A stretch of 6,813 nt of DNA, taken from positions 1 through 6,813 of the forward strand of contig JAIRWE010000071.1 in assembly GCA_031253365.1 (NCBI GenBank), in the 5' to 3' direction. The stretch comes from Oscillospiraceae bacterium. GTDB lineage: Bacteria > Bacillota > Clostridia > Oscillospirales > Ruminococcaceae. The translations under genes and the position numbers were made by a program. Below, piece after piece: positions 1-6,346 of the stretch (the stretch's first letter is position 1; the number at the start of each line of letters is the position of its first letter). Below the pieces are notes generated by a model. That model was not told the origin of the DNA, ran no database searches, and was given only the letters and a program-made list of their open reading frames with translations.

Positions 1-21
1 CCGCAAGTCGATGGGGTGAAA
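1..21 (+). other. Left-edge leader of ileS, possibly with the end of an upstream gene
   Basis: These bases precede the chosen ileS ATG. The run GGGGTG at 13-18 is the only purine-rich Shine-Dalgarno-like stretch, and it lies only 3 nt from the ATG. A TGA at 17-19 would end a reading frame entering from the left with ...RKSMG, and another frame is open to a TAA at 27-29, so an upstream gene may end here almost touching ileS. The stretch is too short to identify it. In related Firmicutes a divIVA-like gene often sits in this place, but nothing here shows that. Confidence 0.3.
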
Positions 22-2787
22 ATGGCTAAAGACTACAATGAAACTCTTAATCTGCCGAAAACCGGTTTCCCCATGAGGGCAAATTTGCCGCAAAGGGAAC
101 CGGCTCGGCTTTCACAGTGGGAAAAAGACGGAATTTATTATAAGCTGCAAGAAAAAACCAAAAACGGGGAAAAATATATTCTGCACGACGGACCTCCTTA
201 CGCCAACGGGAATATCCATATGGGAACCGCGCTTAACAAAATTCTCAAGGATATAATCATAAAGTATAAGGTTATGCGCGGATACAACGCCCCGTATGTT
301 CCCGGGTGGGATTGCCACGGGCTGCCCATTGAGCTTAAAGCGCTGAAAAAAATCGGTTCGCAGGCAAGCGAAATCGACGTGGCGCGTTTGCGCCGCGAGT
401 GCCGCGAGTTCGCGCTTTCTTGTCTTGACGAGCAAAAGGCGCAGTTCAAGCGGCTGGGGGTATGGGGTGATTTCGACAATCCGTATGTTACGGTCGCCCA
501 TGATTTTGAGGCCCGACAGATTGAAATATTTTGGGAAATTTATAAAAAGGGTTTCATTTATAAGGGATTGAAGCCGGTTTGTTGGTGCACGGACTGCAAT
601 ACCGCCCTTGCCGAGGCGGAAATTGAGTATGAGGACGACGAATGTTACTCGGCGTTCGTGAAATTCCCCGTGACCGACGACAAGGGCAAGTTTCACGGGA
701 CGGAAAAGACGTTCATCGCAATCTGGACGACGACAATCTGGACTTTGCCGGGTAACCTCGCGATTTCGCTGGGTCCCGAATATGAATATACGTTTATAAA
801 GACAAAGGATAACGAACGTATCCTTGTCGCGAAAGAGCTCGCGGAGAACGTCGCCCGTTCCTGCGGGCTTACGGATTATACCCTTACGGGGAGTTACCGG
901 GGCAAGGATTTGGAGTTCATCGAAACCGCGCACCCGTTTTTACCGAGAAAATCCGTGGTGATAACGGGGAATCACGTTACGCTCGAAAGCGGAACCGGAT
1001 GCGTTCATACCGCGCCGGGGTTCGGCGTGGAGGATTATGAGGTTTGCGGTTCATATAAGGGTATGTTTGACATTATCGTTCCCGTTGACGAAAAAGGGCG
1101 TATGAAGGCGGAAGCGGGAAGGTTCGCCGGAATGACCACCGACGAGGCGAACGGCGAAATCGCGGCGGATATAAAGCGGGCGGGGTTGCTGCTTGCCTTG
1201 GAGAAAATCACGCACTCCTACCCGCACTGTTGGCGTTGCCGCAAACCGATTATATATCGCGCCACGGACCAGTGGTTTTGCGCGGTGAATAAATTCGCCG
1301 ACGAAACGCTGAAAGCCGTCGCCGAAACCAAATGGTTCCCCGAGTGGGGCAGGGACAGAATGAACAACATGGTTCGCGACCGCGGCGATTGGTGTATTTC
1401 GCGGCAAAGGAGATGGGGCGTGCCCATTCCCGTGCTTTACTGCGCGAAATGCGGCGGCGAGGTCATAAACGAGGAAACCGTTAAAGCGATTTCCGATATG
1501 TTCAGAGCCGAAAGCTCCGACTCGTGGTATGTAAAGGACGCGGGCGATTTTATTCCCGCTTCCGTAAAGTGCGGCTGCGGTTGCGGCGAATTTGTGAAAG
1601 AGCTTGATATATTCGACGTGTGGTTTGATTCCGGATGCACCCATGCCGCTGTTTTGGAGCAGCGCGGGGAATTGTCCTCCCCTTGCGATTTGTATCTTGA
1701 AGGGGCGGACCAGTTCAGAGGGTGGTTCCAATCGTCTTTGCTGACTTGCGTCGCCGTCAACGGTCGCGCTCCGTACAGGGCTGTTTGCGCTCACGGTTGG
1801 GTGGTTGACGGAAAAGGCGAAAAAATGTCCAAATCGAAAGGGAATACGATTTTACCCGAAGAGATTATCGGAAAATACGGCGCGGATATTTTGCGCCTTT
1901 GGGTTGCTTCTTTGGATTACCACTCGGATGTTCGGGTATCGCATGAAATGCTGGGGCAGTTGTCCGAGGTGTACAGGAAAATTCGCAATACCGCGCGGTT
2001 CATGTTGGGTAATCTTTGTAACGGGGACGGGTTTAATCCCGATACCGACGCGCTTCCTCTCGAAAAATTGCGTGATTTGGACAAATGGGCTTTGCTTCGG
2101 TTCAACGAATTGATTGACAAGGTTGTAAGCGCGTATGAGGAGATGGATTATTATTTGGCTTATCACGCGCTGAACGGCTTTTGCGTTTTGGATATGTCGA
2201 ACTTTTATTTTGACATAATAAAAGACCGCCTTTATTGCGAAGAGGAAAAAGGCGGGCTTCGCCGTAGCGCCCAAACCGCGATGTATCTTATACTGAGCGG
2301 ATTAACGCGGCTGATTGCCCCGATTTTGTGTTTCACCGCCGATGAAATATGGGCGGAACTTCCCCGTAAAAGCGCCGATAACGCCGAGAGCGTGATTTTC
2401 AATCTCATGCCGGAAAAGGCGGATATTGCCGTGAGTGCCGATTTCAACGAAAAATGGGCTAAAATCCGCGCGATGCGCGACGACGTTCTCGCCGCTTTGG
2501 AATTAAAACGCGGCGAAAAGGTTATCGGAAAATCGCTCGAAGCGAAGGTGACGCTGTTCACGGACGATGATTTAAGCGATATTATGCCCGAGTTGGCGGA
2601 GGCTTTCATTGTTTCGCAGGTGCGGGTTTGCGCGGCGGGCGGCGGCGATTATGCGGGGATAACCGTCGGTGTGACGGTGACGGCGGCGGACGGGGAGAAA
2701 TGCGAACGCTGCTGGACGTATTCCGAGAGCGTCAAGGACGGCTTATGCGTGAGATGTAAAAATGTTACCCTCGCGGAGAAGGTGTAA
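22..2787 (+). CDS. ileS: Isoleucyl-tRNA synthetase (IleS, bacterial type with C-terminal zinc finger)
   Basis: Cytoplasmic class I aminoacyl-tRNA synthetase that joins isoleucine to tRNA-Ile with ATP and edits mischarged valine. The 921-residue length is usual for the bacterial form. The N-terminus (NLPKTGFPMRANLPQREP) matches the family's conserved start, favouring ATG 22 over an in-frame GTG at 16. The first catalytic signature is HMGT at residues 66-69, a variant of HIGH, followed by GWDCHGLPIE. The CP1 editing domain shows TTTIWTLPGN (236-245) and H329 and D338, matching the editing residues H319 and D328 of the T. thermophilus enzyme in spacing. DVWFDSG and DQFRGWF (563-569) precede KMSKS (601-605), then the anticodon-binding helices. 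The C-terminal finger is C894-x2-C897 and C909-x2-C912. Further paired cysteines occur at 187/189/192, 403/406, 474/477 and 517/519/521. A T-box leader often controls ileS in Firmicutes, but that region is outside the window. Confidence 0.97.
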   Translation: MAKDYNETLNLPKTGFPMRANLPQREPARLSQWEKDGIYYKLQEKTKNGEKYILHDGPPYANGNIHMGTALNKILKDIIIKYKVMRGYNAPYVPGWDCHGLPIELKALKKIGSQASEIDVARLRRECREFALSCLDEQKAQFKRLGVWGDFDNPYVTVAHDFEARQIEIFWEIYKKGFIYKGLKPVCWCTDCNTALAEAEIEYEDDECYSAFVKFPVTDDKGKFHGTEKTFIAIWTTTIWTLPGNLAISLGPEYEYTFIKTKDNERILVAKELAENVARSCGLTDYTLTGSYRGKDLEFIETAHPFLPRKSVVITGNHVTLESGTGCVHTAPGFGVEDYEVCGSYKGMFDIIVPVDEKGRMKAEAGRFAGMTTDEANGEIAADIKRAGLLLALEKITHSYPHCWRCRKPIIYRATDQWFCAVNKFADETLKAVAETKWFPEWGRDRMNNMVRDRGDWCISRQRRWGVPIPVLYCAKCGGEVINEETVKAISDMFRAESSDSWYVKDAGDFIPASVKCGCGCGEFVKELDIFDVWFDSGCTHAAVLEQRGELSSPCDLYLEGADQFRGWFQSSLLTCVAVNGRAPYRAVCAHGWVVDGKGEKMSKSKGNTILPEEIIGKYGADILRLWVASLDYHSDVRVSHEMLGQLSEVYRKIRNTARFMLGNLCNGDGFNPDTDALPLEKLRDLDKWALLRFNELIDKVVSAYEEMDYYLAYHALNGFCVLDMSNFYFDIIKDRLYCEEEKGGLRRSAQTAMYLILSGLTRLIAPILCFTADEIWAELPRKSADNAESVIFNLMPEKADIAVSADFNEKWAKIRAMRDDVLAALELKRGEKVIGKSLEAKVTLFTDDDLSDIMPELAEAFIVSQVRVCAAGGGDYAGITVGVTVTAADGEKCERCWTYSESVKDGLCVRCKNVTLAEKV

Positions 2788-2791
2788 AGGG

Positions 2792-2807
2792 GGTTTTCGG
2801 AGGTCGC
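2792..2807 (+). repeat. 16-nt repeat, copy 1, spanning the lspA ribosome-binding site
   Basis: The sequence GGTTTTCGGAGGTCGC lies in the 27-nt gap between ileS and lspA and recurs exactly at 4324-4339 before the HAD gene. It contains the Shine-Dalgarno core GGAGG (2799-2803), 11 nt upstream of the lspA ATG. Only the GGAGGT core is explained by pairing to the 16S rRNA end; the flanking identical bases are not. Confidence 0.7.
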
Positions 2808-2814
2808 TTGAGAT

Positions 2815-3354
2815 ATGGTTTTTTTCGCTCTTTGCGTTTCGGTTGTTCTCGTCGGAATAGACCGGCTGACGAAATGGCTTGTGATTGTTTATATAAGCCC
2901 CGTTCAACCCGTGCCGACCATTCCGGTTCTTGAAATAGGCGGCGTCAAGTTAGTCTATTTCACCTACTGCGAGAATACGGGGGCGGCGTTCAGTATTTTA
3001 AGCGGACACAGGGTTATTTTGACGGTAATTTCGCTTGTTTTCGTAGCGGGCGCCGTCGCCGTCTTGTTCAGCGGGAAAATCAAATCAAAGACGATGATAT
3101 GGTCAATCGCCTTAATCGTCGCCGGCGGCGTGGGCAACCTTATTGACAGAATATCCAGCGGTTACGTGGTGGACTTCATCGACTTGAAATTCAGCGGTTT
3201 CGCGATTTTCAATTTCGCGGATATATGTGCCGTTACGGGCGCGTTTATGCTTTTTTTGACGGTTCTGCGAGATGAAATCAGGGATTTTAAGGCGCGGCGG
3301 GCGTGCCTTCCGGAAGACGACGGCGAAGAAATTTCGGTAAAACGCAATGAATGA
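2815..3354 (+). CDS. lspA: Lipoprotein signal peptidase (signal peptidase II)
   Basis: Membrane aspartyl protease that removes the signal peptide from diacylglyceryl-modified prolipoproteins, next after Lgt in lipoprotein maturation. The 179-residue protein has four hydrophobic segments at about 3-27, 67-86, 93-110 and 132-151. The family motifs are in order: D16-R-L-T-K20, NTGAAFS (54-60), GNLIDR (N108, R112), VVDF with D120, and FNFAD with N133 and D136. By alignment with P. aeruginosa LspA (D124, D143), D120 and D136 are the catalytic pair. A charged tail of about 25 residues follows the last membrane segment. It starts 27 nt after ileS, with GGAGG at 2799-2803 as ribosome-binding site, and its last 8 nt overlap the rluD-like gene. 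The ileS-lspA adjacency is typical and suggests cotranscription. It is complete, with all key residues. Confidence 0.97.
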   Translation: MVFFALCVSVVLVGIDRLTKWLVIVYISPVQPVPTIPVLEIGGVKLVYFTYCENTGAAFSILSGHRVILTVISLVFVAGAVAVLFSGKIKSKTMIWSIALIVAGGVGNLIDRISSGYVVDFIDLKFSGFAIFNFADICAVTGAFMLFLTVLRDEIRDFKARRACLPEDDGEEISVKRNE

Positions 3355-4276
3355 AATATCGTTTACCGCGGAAGAAAACGGCGAAAGGCTTGACAAGTTC
3401 CTTTCCCTCGGCGTTCCGGGGTTATCGAGAACGGCGGCGGCTCATTTGATTGAAAGCGGGTATTGCAAGGTCAACGGCGCCGCGGCTGAGAAGAATTATA
3501 AAATAAGAAGTCTTGACGAAGTTGTTCTCACCATGCCGGAACCCGAAAGCGCGGATATTGTTCCCGAAAATATTCCGCTTGACATAAGGTATGAGGACGG
3601 CGATTTATTGGTGGTCAACAAGCCGCGCGGAATGGTCGTTCACCCCGCGAACGGCGTTCATACGGGGACATTGGTGAACGCCTTAATGTATCACCGCGCG
3701 GAAAACCTTTCGGCAACCGCGACGTCTTTCGGAATCAACGGGGTTATACGCCCGGGAATTGTGCATCGTATTGACAAGGATACAAGCGGGTTGTTACTTG
3801 TCGCGAAGAACGATTTCGCGCATAATTCGCTCGCCGAACAGTTGAAGGAACACACCGTCACGCGGGAATATGAGGCGGTGGTTCACGGTAACGTCAAACA
3901 AGACGGAATTTGTGAAATTAACGCCCCCATAGGCAGAAGCGTTTCCGACCGCAAGAAAATGTGCGTTACGGACAAAAATTCACGCGGGGCCGTAACGCGG
4001 TACAGCGTGATTGCCGCGTATGCGCGATACACTCGCTTGAGGCTTATCCTCAAAACGGGCAGAACGCACCAGATTCGCGTTCACATGGCTTATATCGGGC
4101 ATCCTGTGGCGGGGGACGGCGTTTACGGAAGCGGAAAACCCAAATGGCTTAACGGACAGTGCCTTCACGCGGGGAAGCTGGGGTTCGCGCATCCGAGAAG
4201 CGGGGAATATATAGAGATTGAAAGCGAACTCCCCGAATATTTTACGAAGTTTTTGGGACAGATGGAGAATGTATAG
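3347..4276 (+). CDS. RluD/RluC-family 23S rRNA pseudouridine synthase
   Basis: Converts chosen uridines to pseudouridine in RNA; members of this family mostly act on 23S rRNA helices, for example helix 69 for RluD. The 309-residue protein begins with an S4 RNA-binding domain (about 13-60, with LDKFLS and the LIESGYCKVNG turn). The catalytic domain follows, opening with EDGDLLVVNKPRGMVVHP (83-100). The active-site motif is HRIDKDTSGLLLVAKN (140-155), with D143 as the expected catalytic aspartate. The second family signature is GRTHQIRVHMAYIGHPVAGD (238-257). The length agrees with B. subtilis YlyB and E. coli RluD. The ATG overlaps the last 8 nt of lspA and no strong Shine-Dalgarno is seen before it, so translation is probably coupled to lspA. 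Which uridines it modifies cannot be read from the sequence; RluD-like is the best guess from the S4 domain and the ileS-lspA context. Confidence 0.95.
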   Translation: MNEISFTAEENGERLDKFLSLGVPGLSRTAAAHLIESGYCKVNGAAAEKNYKIRSLDEVVLTMPEPESADIVPENIPLDIRYEDGDLLVVNKPRGMVVHPANGVHTGTLVNALMYHRAENLSATATSFGINGVIRPGIVHRIDKDTSGLLLVAKNDFAHNSLAEQLKEHTVTREYEAVVHGNVKQDGICEINAPIGRSVSDRKKMCVTDKNSRGAVTRYSVIAAYARYTRLRLILKTGRTHQIRVHMAYIGHPVAGDGVYGSGKPKWLNGQCLHAGKLGFAHPRSGEYIEIESELPEYFTKFLGQMENV

Positions 4277-4306
4277 GCAACCGTTTCGCGTGATGAAATT
4301 TTTCTT

Positions 4307-4330
4307 GAAAACCATCCGGAAAAGGTTTTC
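4307..4330 (+). promoter_or_regulatory. Hairpin abutting the HAD gene ribosome-binding site
   Basis: GAAAACC (4307-4313) and GGTTTTC (4324-4330) form a perfect 7-bp stem with a 10-nt loop in the 66-nt gap after the rluD-like gene. The stem ends directly before the Shine-Dalgarno GGAGG (4331-4335), and two G-U pairs (4305-4306 with 4331-4332) could reach into it. No T-run follows, so it is not an intrinsic terminator. It could modulate translation of the HAD gene or protect an mRNA end; it is AT-rich and only moderately stable, so it may be incidental. Confidence 0.35.
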
Positions 4331-4339
4331 GGAGGTCGC
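4324..4339 (+). repeat. 16-nt repeat, copy 2, spanning the HAD gene ribosome-binding site
   Basis: Exact second copy of GGTTTTCGGAGGTCGC, first seen at 2792-2807 before lspA. GGAGG here is at 4331-4335, 7 nt before the ATG at 4343, a standard spacing that supports the HAD start. The upstream half of this copy also forms one arm of a hairpin, which the lspA copy does not. Confidence 0.7.
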
Positions 4340-4342
4340 CTT

Positions 4343-5146
4343 ATGAACCTTAACGGCGTTTTTCTCATAACCGACGCGGACGGTACGATTCTGACCGACG
4401 ACAAGCGAATTCTTGACGCTGACAGAGCCGCCGTTCGCGAGTTGACCGAAAGCGGCGGGCTGTTCACAATCGCCACGGGGCGGGGGTTGACTTTGGCTCG
4501 GGTGGTCGCGAGGGCGTTGGAGCTTGAGTTCCCCGCCGTGATTTTTAACGGCGCGGCGGTTTATGACTTTACGCGCGAGTGTTTTTTGTGGCGGCACACG
4601 CTCCCCGAAGCCGCGAAGGATTACGTTCTCCGCGTGAGGGAGCGTTTCCCCGAAATCGGGGCGGAAATTTTGCGCGGCGATGAAGTATATGTCATAAGCA
4701 CCAATTCCCTTGAAGAAGGGCATCTCGCCTTCGGCGCCGTGGAGCCGATAAGATGTTCGTTTGAGGAGGTTCCTCCCGACGACTGGATAAAGGTGTTGCT
4801 GGTGGACGAACCCGAAGTGATTGACGAAGTTATCGCGTTTATGGACGGAAACAGTTTTGGCGAAACGCATTTGGTACGCAGTTCGCCGATATTCTATGAA
4901 ATGCTGGCTTTCGGCGTCGATAAGGGTTCGGGGATGATGAAACTGCTGGAGCTTATGGGAATAAGCGGCAGATACGTAGTCGCGGCGGGCGATTTTATGA
5001 ATGATTTGGAGATGCTTCGGGCGGCGGATTTGGGGGTGGCTGTTTCAAACGCGGAGGAAGCGGTAAAAAAAGAAGCCGGTCTGGTTGTTTGCGATAACAA
5101 CAGCGGCGCGATTCGGGATATTGTGGAATATCTGAAGAAACTGTAA
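4343..5146 (+). CDS. Cof-type HAD-superfamily hydrolase (predicted sugar-phosphate or related phosphatase)
   Basis: Predicted cytoplasmic Mg-dependent phosphatase of the Cof/YidA branch (HAD class IIB); relatives dephosphorylate sugar phosphates, flavin precursors or similar small molecules. All four HAD motifs are present in the 267 residues: motif I DADGT with nucleophile D11 and acid/base D13; motif II with T45 in IATGRG; motif III with K194 in GVDKGSGMMK; motif IV GDFMND (216-221) with D217 and D221. The region between motifs II and III (about 80-190) is the C2-type cap that sets substrate choice, and it carries the RSSPIFYEML segment common in Cof proteins. The start is supported by GGAGG at 4331-4335. 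The gene lies 66 nt after the rluD-like gene and 20 nt before the cysteine-rich gene. The substrate cannot be deduced; proximity to a transketolase half hints at sugar phosphates but is weak evidence. Confidence 0.93.
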   Translation: MNLNGVFLITDADGTILTDDKRILDADRAAVRELTESGGLFTIATGRGLTLARVVARALELEFPAVIFNGAAVYDFTRECFLWRHTLPEAAKDYVLRVRERFPEIGAEILRGDEVYVISTNSLEEGHLAFGAVEPIRCSFEEVPPDDWIKVLLVDEPEVIDEVIAFMDGNSFGETHLVRSSPIFYEMLAFGVDKGSGMMKLLELMGISGRYVVAAGDFMNDLEMLRAADLGVAVSNAEEAVKKEAGLVVCDNNSGAIRDIVEYLKKL

Positions 5147-5166
5147 CTGTATATCGGAGGGAGCTT

Positions 5167-5484
5167 ATGAAGGATGTTTCAAAAAACGAAATATGCAAAG
5201 AGGGCGAGCATTATTGCGGCGAAAAATGCGTGTGCATAAAATGCGGAGAAGAGGTTCACCATTTTATTAACGACAGATGCGTTCGCTGCAACGCAGTCAA
5301 GCGTTTTGAGACGTATCAGGTGCGCGAGGAAGTACCGTGTTTTTCCTGTACCGGCAGGGGCGGCGACTACGACCGCGCGAGCAACAGCTATCACAGTTTT
5401 TGCCCGGATTGCGGCGGAACCGGCGTTCGGGCAAAAATGGTGACGAAACAAAGGAGCTACATCGTTCACATTGAAAACCAGTAG
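5167..5484 (+). CDS. Small cysteine-rich protein with zinc-ribbon and DnaJ-type CXXCXGXG motifs, function unknown
   Basis: A 105-residue protein of unknown function with 11 cysteines (10, 17, 21, 23, 26, 38, 41, 58, 61, 79, 82). Residues 23-41 read C-x2-C...C-x2-C around GEEVHHF and look like a zinc ribbon. Residues 58-65 (CFSCTGRG) and 79-86 (CPDCGGTG) are two CXXCXGXG repeats like those in the DnaJ cysteine-rich domain, which holds two zincs using four repeats; only two are present here. There is no J-domain, signal peptide or membrane segment. GGAGGG at 5156-5161, 5 nt before the ATG, is a good ribosome-binding site, and the spacers on both sides (20 and 19 nt) fit an operon. The ordered cysteine pairs and the ribosome-binding site argue for a real gene. 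It may be a chaperone-like or RNA/protein-binding zinc module; no enzymatic motif is visible. Confidence 0.85.
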   Translation: MKDVSKNEICKEGEHYCGEKCVCIKCGEEVHHFINDRCVRCNAVKRFETYQVREEVPCFSCTGRGGDYDRASNSYHSFCPDCGGTGVRAKMVTKQRSYIVHIENQ

Positions 5485-5491
5485 CGGCATC

Positions 5492-5498
5492 AAGGAGG
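5492..5498 (+). promoter_or_regulatory. Ribosome-binding site fixing the transketolase start
   Basis: AAGGAGG lies 5 nt before ATG 5504, a near-ideal Shine-Dalgarno site. It rules out the longer in-frame TTG start at 5471, which would overlap the preceding gene and has no such site; it also follows the upstream stop codon (5482-5484). Confidence 0.85.
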
Positions 5499-5503
5499 AA
5501 TAC

Positions 5504-6346
5504 ATGGACAAGGAACTTAAACGCAAACTTCAAATTGACGCGGTAAAGGTGCGTATGGGAATAATAGAGGGTACTTATAACGCGAAATGCGGTCACCCCG
5601 GCGGTTCGCTGTCGTTGGCTGATACGCTGACCTATCTTTATATGGCGCGAATGAGCGTGTTCCCGGAAAAGCCGTCGGAACCGGAGCGCGACCGTTTCGT
5701 CTTGTCAAAGGGACACACCGCCCCGGGGCTGTATTCGGTGCTGGCACACAGAGGGTTTTTCCCCGTCGAGGAGTTAAAGACGCTTCGTAAGATAGATTCG
5801 CGCTTGCAGGGACACCCCGTTATGGGGAAGGTTCCCGGCGTGGATATGAGTACGGGTTCGCTGGGTCAGGGGATTTCAGCGGCCTGCGGAATGGCGCTTT
5901 CCGGCAAGCTGGACGGCGCGCCTTACCGCGTTTATACCGCCCTGGGCGACGGTGAAATTCAAGAGGGGCAGGTATGGGAGGCGGCGATGTTCGCGGCGCA
6001 TTACGGCTTGGATAACCTGACGGCGATTATTGATAACAACAATCTGCAAATAGACGGGAAAATCACGGACGTTATGTCGCCGTACCCCATAGACGAGAAG
6101 TTTCGGGCGTTCGGGTGGCACGTAATCTGCATAGACGCGCACGATTTCGACCAAATCGAGGCGGCGTTCGACGAGTCTGAAAAAATCAGCGGGAAGCCCG
6201 TCGCGATTATTCAAAAAAGCGTGAAAGGCAAGGGCGTTTCGTTCATGGAGGACAAGGCGTCGTGGCACGGAACCGCGCCCAACGAGGAGCAGTATAACAC
6301 GGCTATGGCGGAACTGCGGGCGAAGTTAGAGGAATTGACGCAATAA
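5504..6346 (+). CDS. Transketolase, N-terminal (PP-domain) subunit of a split enzyme
   Basis: Half of a transketolase, the thiamine-diphosphate enzyme that moves two-carbon ketol units between sugar phosphates in the non-oxidative pentose phosphate pathway. The 280 residues match the PP-domain half of split transketolases. Visible family residues are H31 (GHPGG), H71 (LSKGH), H104 (QGHP), GSLGQGIS (118-125), and the GDG...N cofactor motif: GDGEIQEG (148-155) with D149 and N179, the same 30-residue spacing as yeast D157 and N187. The catalytic glutamate (yeast E418) belongs to the C-terminal half, so this chain should be inactive alone and need a partner subunit. Split pairs are usually tandem genes, but here the next gene is convergent and overlaps by 21 nt, and the preceding gene is the zinc protein, so the partner must lie elsewhere. 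Start ATG 5504 is fixed by AAGGAGG. A substrate other than standard pentose phosphates is possible. Confidence 0.95.
   Translation: MDKELKRKLQIDAVKVRMGIIEGTYNAKCGHPGGSLSLADTLTYLYMARMSVFPEKPSEPERDRFVLSKGHTAPGLYSVLAHRGFFPVEELKTLRKIDSRLQGHPVMGKVPGVDMSTGSLGQGISAACGMALSGKLDGAPYRVYTALGDGEIQEGQVWEAAMFAAHYGLDNLTAIIDNNNLQIDGKITDVMSPYPIDEKFRAFGWHVICIDAHDFDQIEAAFDESEKISGKPVAIIQKSVKGKGVSFMEDKASWHGTAPNEEQYNTAMAELRAKLEELTQ

Noticed and set aside
1..21. T-box leader for ileS
   Set aside because: Only 21 nt precede the start; no specifier loop, T-box sequence or antiterminator can be seen in the window.
112..933. 273-codon open frame on the minus strand
   Set aside because: It lies wholly antisense to conserved IleS sequence, resembles no family I know, and is explained by the codon bias of the real gene.
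1051..1794. 247-codon open frame on the minus strand
   Set aside because: Antisense to the catalytic core of ileS, with low-complexity arginine/proline/alanine-rich composition typical of a shadow frame.
4277..4342. Intrinsic terminator in the rluD-HAD gap
   Set aside because: The 7-bp stem there is followed by a Shine-Dalgarno sequence and not by a T-run.
3980..4870. 296-codon minus-strand frame crossing the rluD-HAD gap
   Set aside because: Notable because it spans the intergenic gap, but it runs opposite two clearly conserved proteins and shows no motif of its own.
5471..5503. Longer N-terminus for the transketolase half from TTG 5471
   Set aside because: It overlaps the preceding gene, lacks a ribosome-binding site and adds 11 residues outside the family's usual start; AAGGAGG points to ATG 5504.
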